From positions 62,001 to 126,000 of the forward strand of contig NZ_JAJEWL010000008.1 of NCBI RefSeq assembly GCF_020687695.1: 64,000 nucleotides of DNA. Direction: 5' to 3'. Each line of letters opens with the position of its first letter. Within the stretch, counting starts at the first letter, position 1. Source of the stretch: Pusillimonas sp. MFBS29. GTDB lineage: Bacteria > Pseudomonadota > Gammaproteobacteria > Burkholderiales > Burkholderiaceae_B. The translations under genes were made by a program, and so were the position numbers. This document shows, piece by piece, positions 8,493 to 16,917 of the stretch. The notes below the pieces were generated by a model. It searched no databases, was not told the DNA's origin, and saw only the letters and a list, made by a program, of their open reading frames with translations.

Positions 8493-9710
8493 TCAACGAA
8501 CGACTGGCAACTCGAGATCGATTGCCGAACCATCCAGGAATACGGAATGCTTCACATCACGCGAAGGCAATGCAACCGTAGCCAGACCCGGAGTGGTGAC
8601 TTCACCACGCTGGTTGACTGCTGCCAGTTCGATATCGACCAGGCCGACGTTGTCTTTCACGTACTTGCGGATGACTTTGCCTTTGCAGTAGGTGGTATCG
8701 CCCATGATATTGAAACGGCGCATTTCGGTACGAACACGCTTGAGCACACCTGCATCACCCATCCAGTTGGTGACCAGCGAGCACATCCACGACGAACGCT
8801 GTGGACCGTAGTCGTAAGTGCCGGGCACACCGACCTCTTTGGCAACCGATTCACGGTGGTGGCCAATACCTGTGTATTCCACGCCGCCGCCCGCTTCAGG
8901 GTTGCGGAAGAAGTGGCCAGGGTGCTTGACGGCAGCCTGAAGCACGACACCGTGAGTATGGCCGCGACCGCAGCCCACCAGGAAGCCCATGGTGTCCATC
9001 AGCGACAGAGGGCCGCGTGCGATGGTTGGCAACTCTTCACCAACCTCGACTTCTTCCCAATAGCGCACCGAGGCGCCGCGAATATTCTTGGGCTCATTCA
9101 GGACCATCATGTCGATGTTGTCGCGCTCTTCATCGGTGTACTGGTGCTGTTCGATTTCCTTGTACTTGCCGGCGTCACGGGCGGCCTTGCGCTCGTGGCG
9201 TGTGCAAGTACCCAGCGCACGTGCGAGCAACTCGCCACGCTGGTTGAAATAGGACGCTTCGACATATTGCAGCACCAGGCGGCCGGAGAACTTGCTTTCT
9301 TTTTCCTCGACACCCACTACGCGCTCGATCGCGGTTACACGGTCACCGGGACGAACATGGCGGAACAATTCCCAGTCGTTACCGGCATAGAAGCCGTGTA
9401 CGCCTGGCAGGCCCCAGCGGGTACGACCCAGCCAGCCGAATGCCATGGGAAACATGGGATGGCCGATCTGTGTGCCATAGCGCGTGCCCGAAGCGTAGCC
9501 GGTCTCACGGTACAGAGGGTTCAGGTCACCAATACCGTTACACCAGTTGCGCAGCGTATCGGCAGTTGCGTCTTGCAGGTAAGGGCCTTCCGGACGCAGT
9601 TGCAGGCCGATCATGGCGCGAGCGGCGGCAACGGCCTCGTCGGTGATGCGGCCTTCTGCGGGTGCGTTACCAACGGCCGATTGGATTTCTTCAACTTGAG
9701 CTGTAGTCAC
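8493..9710 (-). CDS. MaoC-like double-hotdog acyl-CoA dehydratase/hydratase
   Basis: A 405-residue protein with an N-terminal hotdog domain carrying the hydratase motif WCNGIGDLNPLYRETGYA (about residues 51-68), and a second hotdog-like half containing GRGHTHGVVLQAA and a C-terminal GKVIRKYVKDNVGLVDIELA strand. Such proteins add or remove water across enoyl-CoA double bonds. It is the first gene of the 4-9.7 kb minus-strand operon, directly behind overlapping AATGCAT operators at 9741. It probably handles the product of the CoA-transferase pair, giving a hydroxyacyl-CoA for the CitE-like lyase. The family is firm; the reaction is inference. Confidence 0.85.
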   Translation of the reverse strand: MTTAQVEEIQSAVGNAPAEGRITDEAVAAARAMIGLQLRPEGPYLQDATADTLRNWCNGIGDLNPLYRETGYASGTRYGTQIGHPMFPMAFGWLGRTRWGLPGVHGFYAGNDWELFRHVRPGDRVTAIERVVGVEEKESKFSGRLVLQYVEASYFNQRGELLARALGTCTRHERKAARDAGKYKEIEQHQYTDEERDNIDMMVLNEPKNIRGASVRYWEEVEVGEELPTIARGPLSLMDTMGFLVGCGRGHTHGVVLQAAVKHPGHFFRNPEAGGGVEYTGIGHHRESVAKEVGVPGTYDYGPQRSSWMCSLVTNWMGDAGVLKRVRTEMRRFNIMGDTTYCKGKVIRKYVKDNVGLVDIELAAVNQRGEVTTPGLATVALPSRDVKHSVFLDGSAIDLELPVVR

Positions 9711-9740
9711 TTTACTTTCTCCTGGTCATTTCTTAAATCG

Positions 9741-9759
9741 ATAATGCATAATGCATTTT
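9741..9759. promoter_or_regulatory. Two overlapping AATGCAT operators (site 3)
   Basis: ATAATGCATAATGCATTTTT contains two overlapping copies of the ATAATGCAT half-palindrome, 7 bases apart. It lies 31 bases upstream of the ATG of the hotdog dehydratase gene. It is related to the perfect palindromes at 2713, 19036 and 19137. Confidence 0.6.
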
Positions 9760-9809
9760 TTTTAAAAGCGCGTCAAGGCGCTTTGAAGGTATCCAGCCAA
9801 AACTATGGT

Positions 9810-10808
9810 TTATCTGAGTTTGATACCGGCTTCTTTAATGATGTTTCCCCACTTTTCGCGCTCTTTCGCAACGAAATCAGTAAGCTCCACGTCATCCATG
9901 GAGAGTGGTTCAACTCCTATATCCTGCATTTTCTTTTGAACTTCAGACTGTTCGACAATCGCCTGGATATGCTTGCTCATGGCTTTGACGATTTCAGGCG
10001 GCGTCCCTTTGGGTGCAAATAATGCATCCCAGGCCACAATATTGAAGCCAGGCAGCCCCTGCTCGGCAACGGTTTTCACACCAGGCAGCATGCTGGTCTG
10101 ACTGGGTGACGTGACCCCCAGCGGCGTTAACTTGCCGCCCGCAACCTGTGGACGGGTTGCCGTGACGGTATCGATAACCAGGGGAACACGGCCGCCGATG
10201 GCATCGGTCATGGACTGCGAAGACGATTTATAGCGTACCGAAAACAATGGCGCCTTGGCCGAGCGCACGAACTCGGAAAATACAACTTGTGCGGTCGTAC
10301 TGGGCAGGCCGACCTCGAGGGCGTCAGGCCTGGCCTGAGCCTGCTTGATCAACTCCTGGATTCCGTTCTGCGGAAACTGGTCTGTCGAGGTGGAGATCAC
10401 CATGGGCAAGAGGCCGATCATGGCCACTGGTGCAAAATCGCTTGCCGGGTTGAATTCCATGTTTTCATAAAGAAACTCGTTTGCTGCGTTCGTGGCATTC
10501 GTGCCTAGCAGAAAGGTGTACCCATCTGGTTGCGCCCTGGCTACCGAAGCTGTCCCTATATTGCCTCCGGCACCGGCCTTGTTTTCGACCACGATAGGCT
10601 GGCTTACACGCTTGCCCAGCTCATCCGCAATGACACGGGTCAGGATGTCGGCACCCTGGCCCGGTGCATACGGCACCACAATACGAATGGGCTTTTGAGG
10701 CCAGTCCTGCGCTGCGGCGGACAACGGCATACCCGCCACGGCCAGCACCACAGCACCCGTAGCCGCTCCCAGAACGCTACGACGAATAGCATTGATTTTC
10801 TGCTTCAT
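9810..10808 (-). CDS. Bug/TctC-family periplasmic receptor
   Basis: A 332-residue Bug receptor. It starts MKQKINAIRRSVLGAATGAV, a signal peptide ending about SAAAQ, followed by PIRIVVPYAPGQGADIL, ENKAGAGGNIGTA and QPDGYTFLLG. AAGGA in front of the ATG at 10808 supports this start rather than far-upstream ones. It lies inside the minus-strand catabolic run, behind the SMP-30 lactonase gene and before the dehydratase operon. That is a strong hint that the receptor recognises the pathway substrate or a related acid. No TctAB permease genes are adjacent. Confidence 0.9.
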   Translation of the reverse strand: MKQKINAIRRSVLGAATGAVVLAVAGMPLSAAAQDWPQKPIRIVVPYAPGQGADILTRVIADELGKRVSQPIVVENKAGAGGNIGTASVARAQPDGYTFLLGTNATNAANEFLYENMEFNPASDFAPVAMIGLLPMVISTSTDQFPQNGIQELIKQAQARPDALEVGLPSTTAQVVFSEFVRSAKAPLFSVRYKSSSQSMTDAIGGRVPLVIDTVTATRPQVAGGKLTPLGVTSPSQTSMLPGVKTVAEQGLPGFNIVAWDALFAPKGTPPEIVKAMSKHIQAIVEQSEVQKKMQDIGVEPLSMDDVELTDFVAKEREKWGNIIKEAGIKLR

Positions 10809-10833
10809 GCTTGAATCCTTGAAAGATAGATGG

Positions 10834-11763
10834 TCACGCACACAGGGGCAGGCCAGCCCTTGGCCATTCCACGGCCAGAAGCTGCCCGTAACCCGATAAG
10901 GTGATGTAAGCCGTGCGCCGCTCAGGTCCACCGAAACAAATATTGGTGCAGTAGCCTTCAGGAGCCTCGTGGAATTCCAGCAACTCACCTTCCGGAGAGA
11001 AAACACTGATGCCACCCCGCACCAGAGTCGCCACGCAAATATTGCCGTTCTCTTCCACGGCAAGTGAATCAAAGCGTTGATAGCCCGGCAAGCCGTGAAC
11101 CAGACGCCCGCCATTGGGAGACGGCCAGGGCTCGAGTGCCAGCTCGCCCGGCCCGAGCACAGGATAGGACCACAAGCGACTGGTCTCGGTTTCCGGCACA
11201 TACAGCGTCTTGCCGTCCGGGGAAAGCCCTATGCCATTGGCGGTCAGAACATGCTTGGCCACACGACGGATCGAGCGCCCGTCCGCCGTGGCGTAGTACA
11301 CCGCTCCACGCATAATGCGATCATCGAAAGTCTTGCCAAAATCGGTGAACCAGAAGCCGCCATGCTTATCGAAAACGATGTCGTTCGGGCCGTGCAAGGG
11401 CTCGCCATCGCATTCGGTGTAAAGCGTCTCGACCTTACCGGTGGCAATATCCACGCGTTGAATGGATCCGTGCTTGTAATCGTGAGCGGCACCGGTAGGC
11501 CGTGTAAAACCGTCGTCGGTACGCCAGCTGAAGCCACCGTTATTGCATACATAGCAGTGGCCATCCGGACCCAACGCCGCACCGTTGGGTCCGCCCCCGA
11601 CTTTGGCCACAATCTGCTTTTCGCCGCTGTCCGTAACCCGTACAAGATTGCCCGAGGCAATCTCGGTTACCAGGACACTGCCATCGGGCAGCGCAACCGG
11701 ACCTTCCGGAAACTGCAAGCCGCTGGCGATGATCCTGCCTTCCAACTTGAATGTCTTCATCAT
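10834..11763 (-). CDS. SMP-30/gluconolactonase-family lactonase
   Basis: A 309-residue six-bladed beta-propeller protein. Motifs are ASGLQFPEGPVALPDGSVLV with its metal-binding Glu, HGPNDIVFDKHGGFWFTDFG, and LTANGIGLSPDGKTLYVPET, the usual Asn/Asp metal ligands. Family members hydrolyse sugar or hydroxyacid lactones in a divalent-metal-dependent way. GAGGAG precedes two adjacent ATGs (11763 and 11760); either may be used. It starts 7 bases after livF stops, so it is cotranscribed with the transporter. It suggests that a lactone, or an intermediate that lactonises, is part of the pathway. Confidence 0.85.
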   Translation of the reverse strand: MMKTFKLEGRIIASGLQFPEGPVALPDGSVLVTEIASGNLVRVTDSGEKQIVAKVGGGPNGAALGPDGHCYVCNNGGFSWRTDDGFTRPTGAAHDYKHGSIQRVDIATGKVETLYTECDGEPLHGPNDIVFDKHGGFWFTDFGKTFDDRIMRGAVYYATADGRSIRRVAKHVLTANGIGLSPDGKTLYVPETETSRLWSYPVLGPGELALEPWPSPNGGRLVHGLPGYQRFDSLAVEENGNICVATLVRGGISVFSPEGELLEFHEAPEGYCTNICFGGPERRTAYITLSGYGQLLAVEWPRAGLPLCA

Positions 11764-11770
11764 TTGCTCC

Positions 11771-12538
11771 TCAGGCGTGAACAGCCTCTTCGGTTTCCTG
11801 GCGCGCCCCCAGATAGGCATCTATGGCCTGCTGACGACCTTCACGACTGCGCATGGCCTGCGCATCCAGTTGGCCCACAATGTGACCATGACGCATGACC
11901 CAGGCATGATCGGCCAGCTTGGCCGCAACGTGAAAGCTTTGTTCGACCAGCAGGGCCGTCAGGCCCTGTTCTTTCTGAATGGCACCCAATCTTTCATAGA
12001 CCCGCGCAACCAGCAAGGGCGCCAGACCCAGTGAGGGTTCATCGAGCAACAGCAGGCGCGGACCCGACATCAATGCCCGCCCGATGGCAAGCATCTGCTG
12101 CTCGCCGCCACTGAGCAGACCCGCTGGAGACTTCAGCCGGTTGACAATCTCCGGGAAGAATTCCAGGACCATCTGTTGACGCTGCGAGCGGGTATTCTTG
12201 TCTACAAAATAAGAGCCCAGCACCAGGTTTTCGGCAACCGTCAGGTCGGTAACGATTGCACGCCCTTCCGGCACGTAAACGATACCCCGCTGGAAACGTT
12301 GCCCCGCATTCAGACCGCTTATATCGTTACCGTCGAAAACGATCTTGCCCTGGGCCGGCTCCAGGCCGGCAATTGCCCGCATGGTGCTGGACTTGCCTGC
12401 ACCGTTGGCACCCAGCATGGCGGCTACAGCAGATTCGTGCATGCTCAGGGATATGCCGTGCACCACAGGCCCGGCACCATAGCGAATCACCAGATCCGAA
12501 ACTTCGAGCAGTTTGCGACCGCCTTCACTCATCTTCAT
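11771..12538 (-). CDS. livF: Branched-chain-type ABC transporter ATPase LivF
   Basis: A 255-residue ABC ATPase with Walker A GANGAGKSS, Q-loop region, LivF-typical RGIVYVPEGRAIV, signature LLSGGEQQMLAIGRAL, and Walker B LLLLDEPSLGL. It overlaps the end of livG by 14 bases (or 8, if the ATG at 12532 is used). With livG, livM, livH and the binding protein at 17773 it forms a complete hydrophobic/branched-chain-type importer. In this setting the importer probably carries a carboxylic acid rather than leucine; this is inference from the enzymes around it. Confidence 0.9.
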   Translation of the reverse strand: MKMSEGGRKLLEVSDLVIRYGAGPVVHGISLSMHESAVAAMLGANGAGKSSTMRAIAGLEPAQGKIVFDGNDISGLNAGQRFQRGIVYVPEGRAIVTDLTVAENLVLGSYFVDKNTRSQRQQMVLEFFPEIVNRLKSPAGLLSGGEQQMLAIGRALMSGPRLLLLDEPSLGLAPLLVARVYERLGAIQKEQGLTALLVEQSFHVAAKLADHAWVMRHGHIVGQLDAQAMRSREGRQQAIDAYLGARQETEEAVHA

Positions 12539-13313
12539 CCCCCAAATAGACCCGAACCACATCGGGATTGTCCCGAACCTGATCGGGGCTGCCCGACGCC
12601 AGGAGCTTGCCAACGTTCAACACATAGATCCGGTCGCATACATCCATGATCAGATCCATGTCATGCTCGACCACGACCAGCACAAGGTCGGGGGAACGCA
12701 ACGACTTAAGTGCCAGCGCCAGGCTTCTGGTCTCGACCGAGTTCAATCCCGCTGCCGGCTCGTCCAGCAACAGCACCTTGGGTTCTCCGACGATGGCGCG
12801 TGCAATCTCGGCCAGCCGCAGCAAGCCTGGCGGCAACTCCGAAGGCATAAGGTCTGCCACGTGGGCTATACCCAGACGTTCAAGTGCTTCTTGCGCACGT
12901 TGCCGGTTATGCTGGCGCTCGGCGCGCCCACCGGCCAAAGGCAGGAAAGCACTCAGCCATCCAGTGCGCGACAAACGGTCAAGCCCTATCATCACGTTTT
13001 CGGCCACGGTCAGCTCGGGGCACAAGGCAACGTGCTGGAAGCTGCGGGAAAAGCCCAAAGCGGCGCGCTGGGTCGGAGGTACTTTCTCGAGTCGCTCCTC
13101 ACCCATTCTGATGCTGCCCTTCTGGGGTGAATAAATCCCCGTCAGGCAATTGAAGAAACTGGTCTTGCCTGCTCCGTTGGGACCGATCAATCCGGTAATG
13201 TCGCCTGCGTTCAGGCTCATGCTGATATCGGTCAGCACCTTGACCCCGCCAAAGGACAGCGACAGGTTATCGACCAGCAAAGAGTCCACTTTTGTCATGA
13301 CGGCTGTACTCAT
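12525..13313 (-). CDS. livG: Branched-chain-type ABC transporter ATPase LivG, unusual signature motif
   Basis: A 262-residue ABC ATPase with Walker A GPNGAGKTS, LivG-type FSRSFQHVALCPELTVAENV, Walker B VLLLDEPAAGL and the H-loop VVVVEHDMD region. The signature reads LPPGLLRLAEIARA, where LivG proteins usually have a Gln after the Gly (LxYGxQRRLEIARA). That is a noticeable departure, but the Gly and the following helix are kept. It overlaps livM by four bases (ATGA) and livF by 8-14 bases. It probably pairs with LivF as a heterodimer. Confidence 0.9.
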   Translation of the reverse strand: MSTAVMTKVDSLLVDNLSLSFGGVKVLTDISMSLNAGDITGLIGPNGAGKTSFFNCLTGIYSPQKGSIRMGEERLEKVPPTQRAALGFSRSFQHVALCPELTVAENVMIGLDRLSRTGWLSAFLPLAGGRAERQHNRQRAQEALERLGIAHVADLMPSELPPGLLRLAEIARAIVGEPKVLLLDEPAAGLNSVETRSLALALKSLRSPDLVLVVVEHDMDLIMDVCDRIYVLNVGKLLASGSPDQVRDNPDVVRVYLGDEDE

Positions 13314-14311
13314 GATCGGCTCCCATCCAGACGTGCGCGCAAGTGCGCCGGCAAAGCGTTAAATCCCTGAACAACGGATAGCAAGGCCGCACCGTAAAGT
13401 ATGGGCACCCAGTCGCCCGCACCGGCAAGCAGCAAAGGCACCAGGGTAAGGAACAAGCCACCAATGACGCTGCCAACCAGAGTCAGTGAATACAGGCTGA
13501 CAACCGACCCCACCAGCAGGAAAATGGAAGTCCACAGCGTAAAGCTGTTGGGCGATACCGTGGATGAGCTGAACGACAGCAGTGCACCGGCGATGGCAGC
13601 GATCCCTCCGCTCAGGGCCATGCACGACAGACGAGCCCAGCTCCTTCTGATGCCAAATGATTCGGCCGCATGTGCCGAGGTGCGAATCAGCAGCAAGGCC
13701 ATGGCCTGGCGCGAAGAGCGGAAGTGGCGCAGCAGCAAGACCACCGCAATCAGCCCGGCCAGCGGCAGGTAATAGCGCTGAAGGTCCTTGGACACGCCGG
13801 CAATTGCATCCAGGCCTACATACAGACCGCCATAGCCGCCTGTGATTTCCGAGAAATGCAACAGCACTTCAGGCAAGGCCAACGCAAGCGCCATCGTGGC
13901 CACTGCAAGATAAATTCCCGACAAATGTCTCGACGGGAATGCAAAGATGGCACCGAGCACAGCGCCCACCACAGCGGCAACAGGCAGACCGACCAGCACC
14001 GACAGGCCCAGATACTTTTCGACCAGCGCAACCGTATACGCGCCGGACGCGGCAAACACACCGTGACCGATAGACACTTCCCCCCCGTAACGCACAAGGA
14101 AGCTGACGGAAAGAATGGCGATGGCATTGGCAAAGCACAGACCAAGGGTAAAGGTCCAGTAACCACCGGCCATCATGGGCAGCACAAGCAGAATGACCAG
14201 CACAGCCACGGTGAACGCGCTGGACAGCAGACTGCGCTTCGGCTTGTCCTGCAGTTCAGACGCATCCGAAGCGTCCGGGGCCTGGTTGGCCGATAAACTT
14301 AAATTAGACAC
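13310..14311 (-). CDS. livM: Branched-chain-type ABC transporter permease LivM
   Basis: A 333-residue inner-membrane permease with about eight to ten hydrophobic segments and the LivM-like GEVSIGHGVFAASGAY loop. I chose the GTG at 14311 because GGAGGT lies four bases in front of it. An upstream ATG at 14353 would add 14 unrelated residues and run deep into livH. It overlaps livH by 8 bases and livG by 4, so all Liv parts are translationally coupled. Confidence 0.88.
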   Translation of the reverse strand: MSNLSLSANQAPDASDASELQDKPKRSLLSSAFTVAVLVILLVLPMMAGGYWTFTLGLCFANAIAILSVSFLVRYGGEVSIGHGVFAASGAYTVALVEKYLGLSVLVGLPVAAVVGAVLGAIFAFPSRHLSGIYLAVATMALALALPEVLLHFSEITGGYGGLYVGLDAIAGVSKDLQRYYLPLAGLIAVVLLLRHFRSSRQAMALLLIRTSAHAAESFGIRRSWARLSCMALSGGIAAIAGALLSFSSSTVSPNSFTLWTSIFLLVGSVVSLYSLTLVGSVIGGLFLTLVPLLLAGAGDWVPILYGAALLSVVQGFNALPAHLRARLDGSRS

Positions 14312-15182
14312 GAGCACCTCCGCGTATGGACAGCACACCTTGCGGGAAGGCATTCAGCACCAGCAAGATAATAAGCAGCATGTAGGTGTTGCTGAACTCG
14401 GCCGCGATGTAGAACGACAGCAGGTTCATGACGACACCGATGAAGATTCCACCCACGACCGCTCCGGGCAGGCTATTGAAGCCACCAACCACGGCAGCAC
14501 CAAACGCCTGCAGCATGAAAGACGCCACGCTGGTTGAAGAAAGAAAGGTGGTGGGCACGATCAACAGCGATGCAATCAGGCCCAGCAAGCCGGCCACAAT
14601 AAAGGAAAACATATGAGTGCGCCGCAGGTTCAGGCCGCACACCCGGCTGGCAAACGGATTGGCCGACACCGCCCGGAAGGCAATGCCAAGGCGGGTGCGC
14701 TCAATCAGCAGGTACAGGCCGCCAATAGCCAGCGCGGTTACACACAGCACCGCCAGATCGTAGGACGACACACGTATGGGGCCGAGCTCGACCATCCACC
14801 TTGGCAAAGGCAGATCCAGTGACACCACGTTTGACCCGAACAGCAATTGCGTGACGCCTTGCGCGATCAGGCCAACACCCAGCGTGGCAATCGTACTGGT
14901 CAGATCGGACTTGAACACCAGCGGTGCGATCAGAAGGTAAGTGACCGCCATGACCAGCACCATGATGGCCAGGGATATGACGACCGCCGCCCCCCAGGAC
15001 AAATTGGCGAAGGTACCGGCCGTGAATCCGAAGACCAGAAACGCCGCCAGGCCAGCAAGATTACCGTGGGCAAAGTTCACAACGTTAGAGCTTTTATAGA
15101 TAAGCACAAGCCCAACCGCGCCCATCGCATACAGACACCCGCTTATGGTGCCCGCCCAGATCAATCCAATGATGTCAGCCAT
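14304..15182 (-). CDS. livH: Branched-chain-type ABC transporter permease LivH
   Basis: A 292-residue polytopic permease. It opens with GLIWAGTISGCLYAMGAVGL, has the conserved NFAHGNLAGLAAF loop and the late FGAAVVGGFNSLPGAVVGG segment that is characteristic of LivH. It is the first transporter gene after the HIBADH-like gene, 14 bases away, and overlaps livM. Part of the importer encoded by 11771-15182 and 17773-18987. Confidence 0.9.
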   Translation of the reverse strand: MADIIGLIWAGTISGCLYAMGAVGLVLIYKSSNVVNFAHGNLAGLAAFLVFGFTAGTFANLSWGAAVVISLAIMVLVMAVTYLLIAPLVFKSDLTSTIATLGVGLIAQGVTQLLFGSNVVSLDLPLPRWMVELGPIRVSSYDLAVLCVTALAIGGLYLLIERTRLGIAFRAVSANPFASRVCGLNLRRTHMFSFIVAGLLGLIASLLIVPTTFLSSTSVASFMLQAFGAAVVGGFNSLPGAVVGGIFIGVVMNLLSFYIAAEFSNTYMLLIILLVLNAFPQGVLSIRGGARV

Positions 15183-15196
15183 TTGAGTGCATCCCT

Positions 15197-16111
15197 TCAG
15201 GTTGAAGCTTTTGCCGGACCAATGCCTTGATCAATGACTTCGATGACGGCCGGAAAATAGCGTCCGCTCCATCCTTCGCTGGCCGTAGCCGTGTAGTAGC
15301 GCTGGGCCAGCTCGGTGACGTGTGCCGTCAGGCCCGATTGTGAGGCCAGCTCCAGCACATAGCTGATGTCCTTGAGCACGTACTCAGGCGGAAAGGCCTT
15401 GTCCGGGAACGTCCTGGGCAGCATCGCCTTGCGTCCGTGATTGCGCAGCACAAAGCTGTCGCCCGATCCCTTGGAAACAGCATCCAGCAATACTTCCGGC
15501 TCGACACCGGCACGCTTGCCCAACACCATCATCTCGGCAAGCGCCACGGTGTTCTCGAACACCAATGCGTTGTTGATCAGCTTGACGACCTGGCCACAGC
15601 CTACGTCACCACAATGCGTGACATCTGAAGCGATGTAATCGAGCATGGGCTTGACGCGTGCATACACATCGGAGGAAGCTCCGACCATTATGCTCAGCTC
15701 GCCGCGCTGTGCCGCTTCACGAGTGCGGGCGACCGGGGCGTCGGCAAACTCCACACCCAGGTCCGCGAGCTTGGCCGCGACCGCACGCGCTGAGGCAACG
15801 GTGGTGGTGCTCAGGTCCACGATGGTTGCCGGGCGCCGTGCGGACTCAGTCAATCCGCCGGCACCCAGACATACCTGCTCGACCTGCGGCCCACCGGGCA
15901 ACGATAGGAAAACGTAATCCGCTTCTGCGGCCACATCGGCTACCGTTTCAACGCGGCGCGCCTTGGTGCCTTCCAGAATCTGGAAGGCTTCGGAATTCAT
16001 GTCGTAGGCAACGACGTCACCGCCGTGCTTCAGGGCCATGTTGCGGCACATTACACCGCCCATGACACCCAGCCCGATGAATCCAATCACAATCGGTTTT
16101 TGTCCTGTCAT
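15197..16111 (-). CDS. 3-hydroxyisobutyrate dehydrogenase-family oxidoreductase
   Basis: A 304-residue beta-hydroxyacid dehydrogenase. The NAD(P) motif GFIGLGVMGGVM is at about residues 10-21 and the catalytic Lys is K177 in GCGQVVKLINNALV. The usual substrate loop DAPVSGG is replaced by DAPVARTREAAQRGEL, so the substrate pocket differs from true 3-hydroxyisobutyrate dehydrogenase. It probably oxidises a 3-hydroxy acid or reduces a semialdehyde in the pathway. It lies 14 bases from livH and 15 bases from the SDR gene, in one operon. Confidence 0.85.
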   Translation of the reverse strand: MTGQKPIVIGFIGLGVMGGVMCRNMALKHGGDVVAYDMNSEAFQILEGTKARRVETVADVAAEADYVFLSLPGGPQVEQVCLGAGGLTESARRPATIVDLSTTTVASARAVAAKLADLGVEFADAPVARTREAAQRGELSIMVGASSDVYARVKPMLDYIASDVTHCGDVGCGQVVKLINNALVFENTVALAEMMVLGKRAGVEPEVLLDAVSKGSGDSFVLRNHGRKAMLPRTFPDKAFPPEYVLKDISYVLELASQSGLTAHVTELAQRYYTATASEGWSGRYFPAVIEVIDQGIGPAKAST

Positions 16112-16126
16112 AGTGTTGCTCCTGAT

Positions 16127-16870
16127 TTAGTCCATCCACATGCCGCCACTGATATCCAGCGACGTGCCGGTAATCCAGTTGGAAGCAGGAGAGCAAAGAA
16201 ACAGCGCAGCCTGTGCAATGTCTTCAGCATTGCCATAACGGCCGAGGGGTACGGTGGCGTTGGCGGCGGGCGCACCTTCTTTCGTGATACTTGCCCACAT
16301 CGCGGTTTCGACCGGTCCGGGAGCCAGCGTGTTGGCATATACGCCATGCGGCGCACCTGCCTTGGCCATCCAGCGCACCATGCCGTGCACAGCCGATTTC
16401 GCGGCCACATAGGCCGGACCGGAAGCCACACCACCGTTCTTCGCTGCAATGGATCCAGCAGCCAGAATCTTGCCGAAACCCTGCTTGCACATGATGGGGA
16501 ACAGCTTGCGCGTGGGATTGACGACACCACGAACATTCACCGCCATGATGGAGTCCCATTCTTCGTCTGTACTGTCTTCCAGCGAGCTGCGGGCAATAAT
16601 GCCGGCACACAGAACGAGAATATCGACCCGGCCGTGTTCAGCAATCACGGCATCAAGCAGAGTGTCGGTTTGCTCGCGCGACGTCACATCGTACTGGCGA
16701 TATTCAACGCCCTCGCCTATGCTGGCTGATTCTGCAATGTCGGTTGCAATAACCGTTGCGCCGGCTTGTCTGAAAGCATTGGAGATCGCCCGCCCCATGG
16801 CCCCTGCTCCACCAGTGATCACCGCCACCTGGCCATTAAGATTTGCCGGCCCACTCATATGCTGTGTCAT
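16127..16870 (-). CDS. Short-chain dehydrogenase/reductase (SDR)
   Basis: A 247-residue classical SDR. The cofactor motif TGGAGAMG is at residues 19-26, LVLCAG stands for the NNAG motif at about 86-90, and the catalytic Ser140, Tyr154 and Lys158 are in place (GPAYVAAKSA). ATD after the second strand favours NAD over NADP. It acts in the cytoplasm on an alcohol or ketone. With the neighbouring HIBADH-like enzyme it gives the locus two oxidoreductases. Substrate unknown. Confidence 0.88.
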   Translation of the reverse strand: MTQHMSGPANLNGQVAVITGGAGAMGRAISNAFRQAGATVIATDIAESASIGEGVEYRQYDVTSREQTDTLLDAVIAEHGRVDILVLCAGIIARSSLEDSTDEEWDSIMAVNVRGVVNPTRKLFPIMCKQGFGKILAAGSIAAKNGGVASGPAYVAAKSAVHGMVRWMAKAGAPHGVYANTLAPGPVETAMWASITKEGAPAANATVPLGRYGNAEDIAQAALFLCSPASNWITGTSLDISGGMWMD

Positions 16871-16917
16871 TTTCTATCCGCTCCTGTCTACGTCTACTAA
16901 GTTTTCACTGAAATAAA

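Noticed and set aside
8547-10022. Plus-strand open frame of 491 codons
   Set aside because: It lies opposite the dehydratase and Bug genes, both clearly coding; it is a by-product of codon bias.
10014-10026. Another ATAATGCAT-like site
   Set aside because: It matches only the left half of the palindrome and lies inside the coding part of a Bug gene.
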